Shown piece by piece: positions 26,841 to 35,488 of a stretch of 64,000 nucleotides of DNA. Under the pieces are notes generated by a model. It was not told the origin of the DNA and did no database searches. It saw only the letters and a program-made list of their open reading frames with translations. This DNA is from Ensifer sesbaniae (lineage in GTDB: Bacteria > Pseudomonadota > Alphaproteobacteria > Rhizobiales > Rhizobiaceae), in NCBI RefSeq assembly GCF_013283665.1, contig NZ_JABEKU010000002.1, forward strand, positions 2,074,060-2,138,059, in the 5' to 3' direction. Within the stretch, counting starts at the first letter, position 1; the number at the start of each line of letters is the position of its first letter. Both the position numbers and the translations under genes were made by a program.

Positions 26841-27638
26841 CTAATTGCGTTCCAGTTCGGCCAGGAACGTTTTGAGCTCACTTTGATCAATGCCAACGAG
26901 ATGCCGCTCTTCCGGATAGGCGCCGGATCGAACGTCTTCGGCAAATTCGGTGAATGCGCCAATCCGGTCCCGCTGAAGTCGATCATATTCGGCGGCGAAG
27001 TTGCGATAGGTCTTGGCGTGACGCGGCACGTGGCCGCGGTTGCTGCCGAGCACGTCATCGGCGAACAGGTATTGGGCGTCGCAACCCGAACCCGCCCCCA
27101 TCGACAGCATCAGCATGGAGGTTCGCGCACTGATCGCCGATGCGACGTCGCCGGGCACGACCTCGATCTCGGCGGCGAACGCTCCAGCTTCCTCGAGTGC
27201 TTTGACTTGCCGCCAGATCTCGAGCGCGCTCGCCGCGGTCTTGCCAACCGCCCGGAACCCGCCGGTCCATGTGGCCTTGGAGGGGATGAGCCCGACATGG
27301 CCGCAGACTGGAATGCCCTCCTCCCGCATGCACCGGACGGTCGAAAGACCGGCAGCGCAATAGACGGCATCACCGCCGGCCTTCAGCGCTTTGAATGCCG
27401 CCCGGATGTATTCTTCCGCCGAAACGTAGTCGCCATATTCGAGACCGGGAAAGGCAAAACAGGTTGGCGCTGCTTCCCGAAACTGCGGCCCCAGCAGTGC
27501 CGGCGGTACGGAGACGAGGTCGATACCGGCAGCTTCCGCCGCTTCGGCTTCGTCGAGTGTTTCCACCCGCAGCATGGTGAGTTGGCGTTTGCCCTTCATC
27601 GATAGGAGGTCGGCAACGGTCGGGCGGCGGCTTTTCAT
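26841..27638 (-). CDS. PanB-like protein lacking the metal ligands
   Basis: A 265-aa protein that aligns with ketopantoate hydroxymethyltransferase through IPVCGHVGLIPS (109-120), AEIEVVP (156-162), GAGSGCDAQYLFADDVLG (181-198) and GHVPRHAKTY. The catalytic glutamate equivalent to E. coli Glu181 is present (Glu159). The three Mg2+ ligands of E. coli PanB (Asp45, Asp84, Glu114) fall on Pro, Pro/Gly and Ala here, by my manual alignment. It is therefore unlikely to be ordinary PanB. Its place between MocF-like and hydroxylase genes points to one-carbon or keto-acid chemistry in that pathway. Confidence 0.75.
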   Translation of the reverse strand: MKSRRPTVADLLSMKGKRQLTMLRVETLDEAEAAEAAGIDLVSVPPALLGPQFREAAPTCFAFPGLEYGDYVSAEEYIRAAFKALKAGGDAVYCAAGLSTVRCMREEGIPVCGHVGLIPSKATWTGGFRAVGKTAASALEIWRQVKALEEAGAFAAEIEVVPGDVASAISARTSMLMLSMGAGSGCDAQYLFADDVLGSNRGHVPRHAKTYRNFAAEYDRLQRDRIGAFTEFAEDVRSGAYPEERHLVGIDQSELKTFLAELERN

Positions 27639-27690
27639 GAGAAGTCTCCGAAGTCAGTGAAACAGGTGAGGATGGGCGACAAGGCTCGCA

Positions 27691-28917
27691 CTAAGCGGCA
27701 AGCAGCGCCTTGAGTTTGGTTTCCGGCGAAACGAGCGCCCGAGGGTCGGGCCGTTTTCCGGCGGCAATCAACATTTCCGCAAGACGAATATCGCGCGCGA
27801 CAACATTGCCTGAGCCAATACCGGATGCGGCAAGTAGGCGGCCGGCGTCGTCGAGATGGAAAAGGATGAAGGCGCCGCCGGCGAGGTCGCGGCGTACGGT
27901 TGTGGCCGCTCCGTCGGCAAGTCCGGCAATCTGCAATGTCAGGTCATATTGGTCGGACCAGAACCACGGTACGCTGGTGATCGGCTCGTCCGCGCCCAGC
28001 AGATTGCCGGCAACAAGCGTTCCTTGGTCCTGCGCATTGCGCCAGGCCTCAAGGCGCACCCTCCGGTCGCCATAGTGACAGAGCGGATAGGAGCAGCAAT
28101 CGCCGGCCGCGAAGATATCGGGATCCGAAGTCTTGAGCGTCGCGTCGACCGCAATGCCATTGTCGATCATGAGACCCGCGGCTTCTGCCAACTCGGTATT
28201 CGGCGACGCGCCAATGCCGACGACCAGGAGATCAGCGTCGACCGATTGTCCGTTCGCAAGCAGGATGTGCACGCCGGCGTCATCCGCATCGATGCGATCG
28301 ATTTTCATATCACAACGGATGTCGACGCCTTCCGCGCGGTGTCGCTCTGCGATGACGGTTGCGATCTCGGCGGGGACGGCGCGCGAAAGGATGCGTGGCA
28401 GTCCTTCAATGAGGACAACCTCCACCCCGAGCCGGCGCGCCGTTGCCGCCAGCTCCAGCCCGATAAATCCGCCACCGATGATGGCAAGCTTTCGCCCGGG
28501 CAGAAGTTCGCGCCGGATCTCCTCGGCGTCCGCATGCGTTCTGAGCGTGCGAACGCGGCGAGACGCATCATCGGTTCCGGGTATCGTTCGCGCTCGGGCG
28601 CCGGTCGTCAGCAGGAGCCGATCATAGGGGATGCTGCCGCCGTCGACCAGTTCGACGCGCTTGGCGACGCGGTCGATTGCCTTAACCGGACTGTCGGTCA
28701 GAACGTCGATCCCTGCGGTCGCGTAGCGTTCGGCATCGGCGACATATTTCGGTTGAACCTGTTCCTTGACGCCGTCCTTCGAAAGCGGCGGCCGTTCGTA
28801 GGGAAGATGCGGCTCGGCGCCGATCAACGTGATTGACCCGTTGCAGCCTTTCTCCCTCAGGGCAAAGGCAGCTCTCGCGCCGCATTCGCCGGCGCCGACA
28901 ATGACGATTCCACCCAT
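27691..28917 (-). CDS. mocF: FAD-dependent ferredoxin reductase, MocF-like
   Basis: A 408-aa reductase of the rubredoxin/ferredoxin-NAD+ reductase type. It has an FAD dinucleotide motif GAGECGARAA at residue 8, a second NAD(P)H-binding GGGFIGLELA near 152 and the FAD-binding block DIFAAGDC. The start is the ATG at 28917 with AGGGAGGG just upstream; the frame before it is not real. It should pass electrons from NAD(P)H to the Rieske ferredoxin encoded 50 bp upstream. The order matches rhizopine mocDEF as known from Sinorhizobium. Confidence 0.85.
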   Translation of the reverse strand: MGGIVIVGAGECGARAAFALREKGCNGSITLIGAEPHLPYERPPLSKDGVKEQVQPKYVADAERYATAGIDVLTDSPVKAIDRVAKRVELVDGGSIPYDRLLLTTGARARTIPGTDDASRRVRTLRTHADAEEIRRELLPGRKLAIIGGGFIGLELAATARRLGVEVVLIEGLPRILSRAVPAEIATVIAERHRAEGVDIRCDMKIDRIDADDAGVHILLANGQSVDADLLVVGIGASPNTELAEAAGLMIDNGIAVDATLKTSDPDIFAAGDCCSYPLCHYGDRRVRLEAWRNAQDQGTLVAGNLLGADEPITSVPWFWSDQYDLTLQIAGLADGAATTVRRDLAGGAFILFHLDDAGRLLAASGIGSGNVVARDIRLAEMLIAAGKRPDPRALVSPETKLKALLAA

Positions 28918-28967
28918 TTCAACCCTCCCTGCCCGCTCTTGCTGAACTTTTCGCGTTGAAGCCGCAA

Positions 28968-29285
28968 TCAAGCGATCGCGATGAACACGCTTCCGGCCTC
29001 GACCTTCACCGGATAGGTCTTCAGGTTGACGCAAACCGGGGCGCCCTTGGCCTGGCCGGTCTTGTAGTTGAAGCGACCGTTGTGCTTCGGACATTCGATG
29101 ATGTCGTCCATCACGAGGCCGTCGGCCAGATGGATATGCTCGTGCGTGCAAAGTCCGTCGGTCGCGAAATATTCGTCGTCCGGGCTCCGGTAGACCGCAA
29201 AGGTGCGACCTTCGTGGTCGAATCGGATGACGTCTTCTTCATCGATTTCGTCCGCCGCGCAGACTTCAACCCAGTTTCCGCTCAT
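28968..29285 (-). CDS. mocE: Rieske-type 2Fe-2S ferredoxin, MocE-like
   Basis: A 105-aa soluble ferredoxin with the Rieske cluster ligands Cys46-x-His48 (CTHEH) and Cys65-x2-His68 (CPKH). The start is the ATG at 29285 with GGGAGG upstream; the longer frame overlaps the desaturase gene. It should carry electrons from the MocF-like reductase to the desaturase-type oxygenase, with gaps of 29 and 50 bp to these partners. Confidence 0.9.
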   Translation of the reverse strand: MSGNWVEVCAADEIDEEDVIRFDHEGRTFAVYRSPDDEYFATDGLCTHEHIHLADGLVMDDIIECPKHNGRFNYKTGQAKGAPVCVNLKTYPVKVEAGSVFIAIA

Positions 29286-29314
29286 GATTTCCTCCCATTT
29301 CCTGATTTCATTGG

Positions 29315-30406
29315 TTATTCGGCTGCATTCGCGATCGCGTCGCTGTGAAACTCCTCGCGGTAGGGCTTCGCCGTCGCCGGCAGTTCGCGCTTCAGGAAAT
29401 AATCCTCGTTGCGCAACTGCCGCAGGAAGGCCGGGATCATCTCGCGATAGCCGTGCAGCATCGACGGGTTCGGCGCCGGCAGATCGTGCTTGATCATCGC
29501 GTGAAGCTTCGGCAGCGCGTGATAGGGCACCATCGGGAACATGTGGTGCTCCACATGGTAGTTCATGTTCCAATAGACGAAGCGGCTGACCGGGTTCATG
29601 TAGACAGTGCGGCTGTTCAGCCGATGGTCCGTTACGTTGTCGGCGAGACCGCCATGCTGCAGCAGCCCGGTCAGCACATGGTGCCAGGCCCCGTAAAGCC
29701 GCGGCAGACCGATCAGCATCAGCGGCAGGATCGAACCGAGGTAGAGCGAGAGCGCGATCGTTACCGCGTAGATGGCAAACCAGATGCGGGCAACAAGGAT
29801 CGCCTTCGGCTGCTCCATTTCCGGAATGAATGTCGCTTCCTCGGCACTGATGATGCCAAGCGTGTTGCGGACCATGTCGATGCCCGCATGCCAGACATCG
29901 AGAATACCGAAGAAGTTCAAGACGAGGCGCAGGAGATCCGGCGGCCGCATGACGGCGATCTCAGGATCGCGGCCGACGATGACGGTGTCCGTGTGGTGGC
30001 GCGTGTGGCTCCAGCGCCAGGTGACGGGGTTGCGCATGATCATGAAGCAGGCGATCTGGTAGACGGCGTTGTTCATCCACATCGTCTTGAACGCCGTGCC
30101 ATGCCCGCATTCGTGCCAGCGACTGTCAGAGGCCGAGCCGTAGAGGACGCCATAGGCGAGGAAACACGGAATGGCCCACCAGCTGCCCCAGAGGGTGATG
30201 CCGAGCCCGCCGAAGAGAACGAGGCAACCGAGCCAGATCGCGGTGTCGCGAATGGCCGGTCCATCCTCACGCTTCATCAGTTCCTTCATCTGCTTGCGCG
30301 GGATCTCCGTGTGATACCACTCCGCGGCCGAAAGGCCGTTGGCGACGGCCGCCTGGGCATCACGCCCGAGGAGACTGTAATCTCGCTTCGTTGGAACCAT
30401 CGCCAT
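29315..30406 (-). CDS. mocD: Membrane fatty-acid-desaturase-type oxygenase, MocD-like
   Basis: A 363-aa integral membrane di-iron enzyme with histidine boxes HECGH (98-102), HTRHH (134-138) and HVEHH (284-288) and about four membrane segments. The start is the ATG at 30406 with AGGGAGGAG eight bases upstream. With the ferredoxin and reductase that follow it resembles MocD of rhizopine catabolism, which removes the O-methyl group of 3-O-methyl-scyllo-inosamine (family knowledge). It is first in its operon and divergent from the LacI regulator. The exact substrate here is inference. Confidence 0.85.
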   Translation of the reverse strand: MAMVPTKRDYSLLGRDAQAAVANGLSAAEWYHTEIPRKQMKELMKREDGPAIRDTAIWLGCLVLFGGLGITLWGSWWAIPCFLAYGVLYGSASDSRWHECGHGTAFKTMWMNNAVYQIACFMIMRNPVTWRWSHTRHHTDTVIVGRDPEIAVMRPPDLLRLVLNFFGILDVWHAGIDMVRNTLGIISAEEATFIPEMEQPKAILVARIWFAIYAVTIALSLYLGSILPLMLIGLPRLYGAWHHVLTGLLQHGGLADNVTDHRLNSRTVYMNPVSRFVYWNMNYHVEHHMFPMVPYHALPKLHAMIKHDLPAPNPSMLHGYREMIPAFLRQLRNEDYFLKRELPATAKPYREEFHSDAIANAAE

Positions 30407-30499
30407 TTGCTCTCCTCCCTGCGATCCGGCCAGCTTGGCCAGGAGCGTCCGATGTCGTGCAATGACGATAGGTTGACTTTTGCTAGGTCTCAATGCAGC

Positions 30500-30542
30500 A
30501 ATGATATATTCTCTCAAATGATGTCATTCACTGCATATCATT
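30500..30542. promoter_or_regulatory. Candidate LacI-type operator in the divergent promoter region
   Basis: Nested dyad between mocD and the regulator: outer arms AATGATAT (30500-30507) and ATATCATT (30535-30542) surround a perfect inner palindrome AATGATGTCATT (30517-30528). The half ATATCATT occurs again at 31620-31627, ahead of the isomerase gene. Shared use at both promoters fits a local regulator binding site. Confidence 0.55.
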
Positions 30543-30570
30543 CGTGATGCAAACCTATCAGGAGGAAGCG

Positions 30571-31602
30571 ATGAGCAGTCGTCCGACCATTGCCGACCTC
30601 GCACGGGCTGCCGGCGTCAGTGTCGCGACTGTCGATCGCGTCCTGAATGGCCGCCATCCCGTGCGCGAGGAAACGGCGCGCCGTGTCTACGAGGCTGCCA
30701 AGTCTATCGGCTACCACGCAGTCGGCCTCATTCGCCAGCGTGTCTTCGAGGATCTGCCGCAATACAAGCTTGCCTTCGTGCTGCAGAAGCCGGAGCAGTC
30801 CTTCTACAAGGCGGTTGCAAAGGAGATCGAGAACGCCGCATTGTCGCTGTCGAACGCGCGCGTATTCGCGCAGATCGACTTCGTGGCAAATTCCACGCCG
30901 ACGGCGATAACCGACAAGCTCCGCGCTGCCGCGGCGCGAAACCAGGCAGTTGCGCTCGTCGCCCCCGACTACCCGGCTGTCACGGCCGCGATCGAGGAAT
31001 TGAAGGAGCGCGGAATTCCGGTCTTCTCGCTGCTTTCGGACTTCGCCGCCGGCGTGCGTGAAGGTTATGTCGGGCTCAACAACCACAAGGTCGGTCGAAC
31101 CGCCGCATGGATGATCGCCAAGGCGGCCAAACGCCCCGGCAAGGTGGCAGCCTTCGTCGGCAGCCATCGCTTCCTCGGCCACGAGCTTCGAGAGATCGGG
31201 TTTCGCTCCTATTTCCGCGAGCATGTGCCAGATTTCGAAGTCCTTGATACCATGGTCAACCTCGACACGGCCGAGATCACGCACGAAGCAACGCTGAACC
31301 TTTTGCAGCGCCACCCGGATCTGATCGGCTTCTACGTCTGCGGCGGAGGCATGGAAGGCGCCATCTCGGCTATCCGCGAGGAAAAACTGGAAGGCAAGCT
31401 CATCGCCGTCGTCAACGAACTGACGCCGGAGTCCCGAGCAGCCCTTGGAGACGACGTCGTCACGTTGGCGATTTCGACCCCAACCGCGGCCCTGGCACGC
31501 GAAACGATCAATCTGATGATCCAGGCGATCGACAAAGGTCCGACGGGCGCCCCAGGGCAAACATTCCTTCCCTTTGACCTCTTCACGCCCGAGAATATCT
31601 AG
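30571..31602 (+). CDS. LacI-family transcriptional regulator
   Basis: A 343-aa regulator with the N-terminal LacI helix-turn-helix (TIADLARAAGVSVATVDRVL, residues 6-25) and hinge, followed by a periplasmic-binding-protein-like sensor domain. The ATG at 30571 follows AGGAGGAAG at good spacing. It is divergent from the Moc-like operon and upstream of the isomerase and transporter genes, so it probably represses both until a cyclitol-type inducer is present. Confidence 0.92.
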   Translation: MSSRPTIADLARAAGVSVATVDRVLNGRHPVREETARRVYEAAKSIGYHAVGLIRQRVFEDLPQYKLAFVLQKPEQSFYKAVAKEIENAALSLSNARVFAQIDFVANSTPTAITDKLRAAAARNQAVALVAPDYPAVTAAIEELKERGIPVFSLLSDFAAGVREGYVGLNNHKVGRTAAWMIAKAAKRPGKVAAFVGSHRFLGHELREIGFRSYFREHVPDFEVLDTMVNLDTAEITHEATLNLLQRHPDLIGFYVCGGGMEGAISAIREEKLEGKLIAVVNELTPESRAALGDDVVTLAISTPTAALARETINLMIQAIDKGPTGAPGQTFLPFDLFTPENI

Positions 31603-31778
31603 CGAACCGTGATAGATTTATATCATTGACGAAAGACAATATTGCAGCAATGCAAGCTGTTTGAGCGCCATGCTCTTTGACTGTTCTCCAGCAGTTGGTG
31701 AAATGTCCGCGACGATGTAAATGGAATGAACGTTCTATTTATAGCGCGCAACCCATCCCCACTGGAGGAGACATTCCC
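31603..31778 (+). promoter_or_regulatory. Promoter region of the isomerase gene with repeated regulator motifs
   Basis: Contains ATATCATT at 31620-31627 (same as in the divergent promoter), the near-palindrome ATTGCAGCAAT around 31639-31649, which is also partly present at 30492-30501, and TGGAATGAACGTTC from 31722. The recurrence suggests regulator sites; the binding protein is not proven. Confidence 0.4.
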
Positions 31779-32591
31779 GTGACAGCCCTGCCCTTCGCCC
31801 TCAATCATATGACGACGCCCGGCCTTTCGCTCGGCGCCTTCTTCGAACTTGCAAAGTCCCTAGGGATCACCTCCGTTGAAATCCGCAACGACCTTGCGGG
31901 CAATGCCATCATCGACGGCACACCGGCCAAGGATGTAGCGGCACTCGCCGCCAGCAACGGCATTACGATCATCTCCATCAACGCGCTGCAGCGCTTCAAC
32001 GAATGGAATTCGGCGCGTCAGAAAGAGGCCGAAGAGTTGATCGCCTATGCGCGCGACTGCGGCGCCAAGGCCCTCGTTCTCGTTCCCGTCAACGACGGCT
32101 CCGGCCAGGCGGACGGCGAGCGTCAGGCAAATCTTCGCGAAGCACTTACCGCACTGAAACCGATGCTCGAATCGGCCGGAATCGCCGGCCTCGTCGAGCC
32201 GCTGGGCTTCGAAATCTGCTCGCTGCGCTCGAAGACCGAGGCAGTCGAGGCGATCAAGGCCACCGGAGGCGAGAAGACCTTCCGGCTGGTGCACGACACG
32301 TTCCACCACCATCTTGCCGGCGAGCCCGCGACCTATCCTGAGATGACCGGGCTCGTGCATATTTCCGGCGTAACCGACGGCCGGATTGCCGTTTCCGATC
32401 TGCGCGACTCGCATCGCGTTCTGGTCGACCAGGACGACCTTCTCGACAACGTCGGACAGATCCGGCGCCTGCGTACCGAAGGCTATGCAGGACCGCTTTC
32501 CTTCGAGCCGTTTGCCGCCGAAGTTCACGACGTTGCCGATCCCGCTGCTGCGATCAAGCAGAGCATGGACCACATTCGAGCCCGGATCTGA
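31779..32591 (+). CDS. Sugar phosphate isomerase/epimerase family protein, IolE/MocC-like
   Basis: A 270-aa TIM-barrel protein of the xylose-isomerase-like superfamily. A conserved LVHDTFHHHLAGE segment near residue 170 and a GPLSFEPFA strand near the end supply the metal-site residues. The start is GTG at 31779 with GGAGGAG nine bases upstream; the longer frame has no such signal. MocC of rhizopine catabolism and IolE of inositol catabolism belong to this group, which fits the neighbouring transporter. Confidence 0.82.
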   Translation: MTALPFALNHMTTPGLSLGAFFELAKSLGITSVEIRNDLAGNAIIDGTPAKDVAALAASNGITIISINALQRFNEWNSARQKEAEELIAYARDCGAKALVLVPVNDGSGQADGERQANLREALTALKPMLESAGIAGLVEPLGFEICSLRSKTEAVEAIKATGGEKTFRLVHDTFHHHLAGEPATYPEMTGLVHISGVTDGRIAVSDLRDSHRVLVDQDDLLDNVGQIRRLRTEGYAGPLSFEPFAAEVHDVADPAAAIKQSMDHIRARI

Positions 32592-32619
32592 CCTGTCGCC
32601 GCGGGCGACGGGAAAACGA

Positions 32620-32653
32620 TGAGGGCGCCGCAACAGGTCTTGACGGCGCCTCA
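32620..32653 (+). terminator. Hairpin after the isomerase gene
   Basis: TGAGGGCGCCG pairs with CGGCGCCTCA (one bulged G) around a 13-nt loop. No T-run follows on the plus strand, so it may be a weak terminator or an mRNA-end structure separating the isomerase from the transporter genes. Confidence 0.45.
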
Positions 32654-32660
32654 TAAAAAT

Positions 32661-32674
32661 GGAATACATATTCC
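32661..32674. promoter_or_regulatory. Perfect 14-bp palindrome upstream of the binding-protein gene
   Basis: GGAATACATATTCC is a perfect palindrome 150 bp before the transporter operon. A related half site (TGGAAT) lies ahead of the isomerase gene at 31722. It is a candidate operator for a dimeric regulator. Confidence 0.45.
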
Positions 32675-32825
32675 GTGATTGCAATTTACTGGTTCGTTTG
32701 TTCCGTTTTTTCTTTGAAGGCGTAACGGGAGTGGCGCTTTCAATGTGAATGAGCGCAATCCGGCAAGGATTGCGCTCCCGGCAAGGAGAAGGTGTCGCCG
32801 GGCACCATTGTGGAGGAGAAAGACT

Positions 32826-33755
32826 ATGAAGAAATTCGTGCTGGGCACAGCGCTGGCAGTGATGATGTCGACGGTTGCGCATGCCGAGACCATCGGCGTA
32901 TCGATGGCCCTTTTCGATGACAACTTCCTGACGGTCTTGCGCAACGGTATGTCCGACTACGCAAAGACCCTCGACGGCGTCGAGCTGCAGATCGAAGACG
33001 CGCAGAACGATGTCTCGAAGCAGCAGAGCCAGATCCAGAACTTCATCGCCGCCGGTGTCAGCGCCATCATCGTCAACCCGGTCGATACCGACGCGACAGC
33101 AGCCATGTCGAAGATTGCGGCAGACGCCGGCATTCCGCTCGTCTATGTCAACCGCGAGCCGGTCAACGTCGACACCCTGCCGGAGAAGCAGGCTTTCGTC
33201 GCTTCGAACGAACAGGAATCCGGCACGCTGCAGACGCAGGAAATCTGCAAGATGCTCAACGGCAAGGGCAAGGCCGTCGTGATGATGGGCGAACTCTCCA
33301 ACCAGGCTGCCCGCATGCGTACCAAGGATATCCACGACGTTCTGGCAACCGACCAGTGCAAGGGTATCGAGATCGTCGAGGAGCAGACTGCCAACTGGTC
33401 GCGTACCCAGGGCTCCGACCTCCTGACGAACTGGCTGTCGGCCGGCGTTGAATTCGATGCCGTCATTTCGAACAACGACGAAATGGCGATCGGCGCGATC
33501 CAGGCGCTGAAGGCCGCTGGCCGCTCGATGGACTCGGTCGTCATCGGTGGTATCGATGCGACACAGGACGCACTTGCGGCCATGGCTGCGGGCGACCTCG
33601 ACGTGACCGTGTTCCAGAACGCTGCCGGCCAGGGCAAGGGTTCGGTGGACGCTGCACTCAAGCTCGCCAAGGGCGAACCGGTCGAAAAGAAGGTCTATAT
33701 TCCCTTCGAGCTGGTGACCAAGGAAAACCTCGACACGTATCAGGCGAAGAACTGA
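32826..33755 (+). CDS. Periplasmic sugar/cyclitol-binding protein (IbpA/MocB-like)
   Basis: A 309-aa type 1 binding protein. It has a signal peptide (MKKFVLGTALAV, cleavage after AHA), then IGVSMALFDDNFLTVLRNGM, which resembles inositol-binding IbpA, and the family blocks IVNPVDTDATAAM and ISNNDEMAIGAIQAL. The ATG at 32826 is used; upstream codons are leader. It delivers substrate to the ABC transporter encoded next. Inositol or a rhizopine is the likely ligand by context. Confidence 0.85.
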   Translation: MKKFVLGTALAVMMSTVAHAETIGVSMALFDDNFLTVLRNGMSDYAKTLDGVELQIEDAQNDVSKQQSQIQNFIAAGVSAIIVNPVDTDATAAMSKIAADAGIPLVYVNREPVNVDTLPEKQAFVASNEQESGTLQTQEICKMLNGKGKAVVMMGELSNQAARMRTKDIHDVLATDQCKGIEIVEEQTANWSRTQGSDLLTNWLSAGVEFDAVISNNDEMAIGAIQALKAAGRSMDSVVIGGIDATQDALAAMAAGDLDVTVFQNAAGQGKGSVDAALKLAKGEPVEKKVYIPFELVTKENLDTYQAKN

Positions 33756-33765
33756 TCGCCTTCAA

Positions 33766-33795
33766 ACGAGAGCGCGGAAACTTCCGCGCTCTCGT
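33766..33795 (+). other. Stable hairpin between binding-protein and ATPase genes
   Basis: A perfect 13-bp stem (ACGAGAGCGCGGA with its complement) and an AACT loop, starting 11 bp after the stop codon and lacking a T-run. Such structures in sugar ABC operons commonly protect the binding-protein mRNA and lower expression of downstream genes. Confidence 0.6.
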
Positions 33796-33918
33796 TCAAA
33801 TGCAAGTCCCGCTGCGGATGTCCGCGTCCCGTTGGATGCGACCTGCGACAAATGGGCTGGTGACCCGCCAGCAACGAGGCCTTTCGGCAACAGCCGGAAA
33901 TGACGGGGAGGCAATTAA

Positions 33919-35460
33919 ATGACGCTCAGTCCGACAACGATGGCAGCCGTGCGCGCCAGCGGCGCCGTGCCCAAGGCCGAATATCTTCTTTCGGCGGAAG
34001 GCATCCGCAAGGAATTCCCGGGTGTCGTTGCCCTCGACGACGTCGAGTTCAAGCTCAAGCGCGGCACGGTCCATGCGCTGATGGGCGAAAACGGCGCCGG
34101 CAAATCCACGCTGATGAAAATCCTCGCCGGCATCTATACGCCCGATAAGGGCGAAGTCAGGCTGAAAGGCGTCGACATCCGTCTAAAGTCGCCGCTCGAC
34201 GCGCTCGAAAACGGCATTGCCATGATCCATCAGGAACTGAACCTGATGCCGTTCATGACGGTGGCGGAAAATATCTGGATCCGCCGCGAACCGAAGAACC
34301 GCTTCGGCTTCGTCGATCACGGCGAGATGAACCGCATCACGGCCCGACTTTTCGATCGCCTGAAGATCAAGATTGATCCGGAGATCGAGGTGCGCCACCT
34401 GTCAGTCGCCAACCGCCAGATGGTCGAGATCGCCAAGGCGGTTTCCTACGAATCCGACGTCTTGATCATGGACGAGCCGACCTCGGCGCTGACCGAGCGT
34501 GAGGTCGCGCACCTGTTCGAGATCATCCGCGACCTGCGCGAACAGGGCATCGGTATTGTCTACATCACCCACAAGATGAACGAGCTCTTCGAGATCGCCG
34601 ACGAGTTCTCGGTGTTCCGCGACGGCAAGTTCATCGGCACCCATGCCTCGAGCGACGTCACCCGCGATGACATCATTCGCATGATGGTTGGCCGCGAGAT
34701 CACCCAGATGTTCCCGAAAGAGGAAGTGCCGATCGGCGACGTCGTGCTTTCGGTGAAGAACCTGGCGCTCGACGGTGTCTTCCGCGATGTCTCCTTCGAT
34801 GTCCGCGCCGGGGAAATCCTCGGGATCGCCGGCCTCGTCGGCTCCGGCCGCTCGAATGTCGCCGAAACGCTCTTTGGCGTGACACCGGCGAGTTCCGGCA
34901 CGATTGCGATCGACGGCAAGGCGCTTTCGATCGACAGCCCGAACACGGCTATCAAGAACCGCATGGCGTTCCTGACCGAGGACCGCAAGGACACGGGCTG
35001 TCTTCTGATCCTCGACATCCTCGAAAACATGCAGATCGCCGTGCTCCAGGATCGCTTCGTTAAGGGCGGCTTCGTCACCGAGAAGCAGATCACCGTCGCT
35101 TGCGAAGAGATGAGCCGCAAGCTGCGCGTTAAGACGCCGAACTTGCAGGAGCGCATCGAGAACCTCTCCGGCGGTAACCAGCAGAAAGTGCTGATCGGCC
35201 GCTGGCTGCTCACCAATCCGCGCATCCTGATCCTCGACGAGCCGACACGCGGCATCGATGTGGGCGCCAAGGCGGAAATCCACCGCCTCGTCACCGAGCT
35301 GGCGCGAAACGGTGTCGCCGTCATCATGATTTCTTCGGAAATGCCAGAGGTGCTCGGCATGAGCGACCGCATCATGGTCATGCACGAGGGCCGCGTCACC
35401 GGCTTCCTCGACAGGGCGGAAGCAACCCAGATCAAGGTCATGGAGCTCGCCGCGAGCTGA
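33919..35460 (+). CDS. Sugar/cyclitol ABC transporter ATP-binding protein
   Basis: A 513-aa protein with two fused ATPase domains, as in RbsA/MglA/IatA. The first has Walker [10 protein letters not shown] near residue 56 and Walker [11 protein letters not shown]. The second has the degenerate loop GLVGSGRSN near 310, the signature LSGGNQQK near 418 and Walker [12 protein letters not shown]. It energises the importer of the preceding binding protein and the next gene's permease. Confidence 0.9.
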   Translation: MTLSPTTMAAVRASGAVPKAEYLLSAEGIRKEFPGVVALDDVEFKLKRGTVHALMGENGAGKSTLMKILAGIYTPDKGEVRLKGVDIRLKSPLDALENGIAMIHQELNLMPFMTVAENIWIRREPKNRFGFVDHGEMNRITARLFDRLKIKIDPEIEVRHLSVANRQMVEIAKAVSYESDVLIMDEPTSALTEREVAHLFEIIRDLREQGIGIVYITHKMNELFEIADEFSVFRDGKFIGTHASSDVTRDDIIRMMVGREITQMFPKEEVPIGDVVLSVKNLALDGVFRDVSFDVRAGEILGIAGLVGSGRSNVAETLFGVTPASSGTIAIDGKALSIDSPNTAIKNRMAFLTEDRKDTGCLLILDILENMQIAVLQDRFVKGGFVTEKQITVACEEMSRKLRVKTPNLQERIENLSGGNQQKVLIGRWLLTNPRILILDEPTRGIDVGAKAEIHRLVTELARNGVAVIMISSEMPEVLGMSDRIMVMHEGRVTGFLDRAEATQIKVMELAAS

Positions 35461-35488
35461 GCGGGAAGCGACCCGACGAAAGGGAGGA

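Noticed and set aside
28968-29573. Long N-terminal extension of the Rieske ferredoxin
   Set aside because: The first 96 codons overlap mocD; an internal ATG with a strong ribosome binding site gives the normal 105-aa ferredoxin.
29345-30547. 400-residue plus-strand open frame opposite mocD
   Set aside because: It is the antisense shadow of the desaturase gene in GC-rich DNA; its translation is Arg/His/Asp-rich without family motifs.
31860-33335. 491-residue minus-strand open frame spanning isomerase and binding-protein genes
   Set aside because: It crosses two real genes and their promoter on the other strand; no motif supports it.
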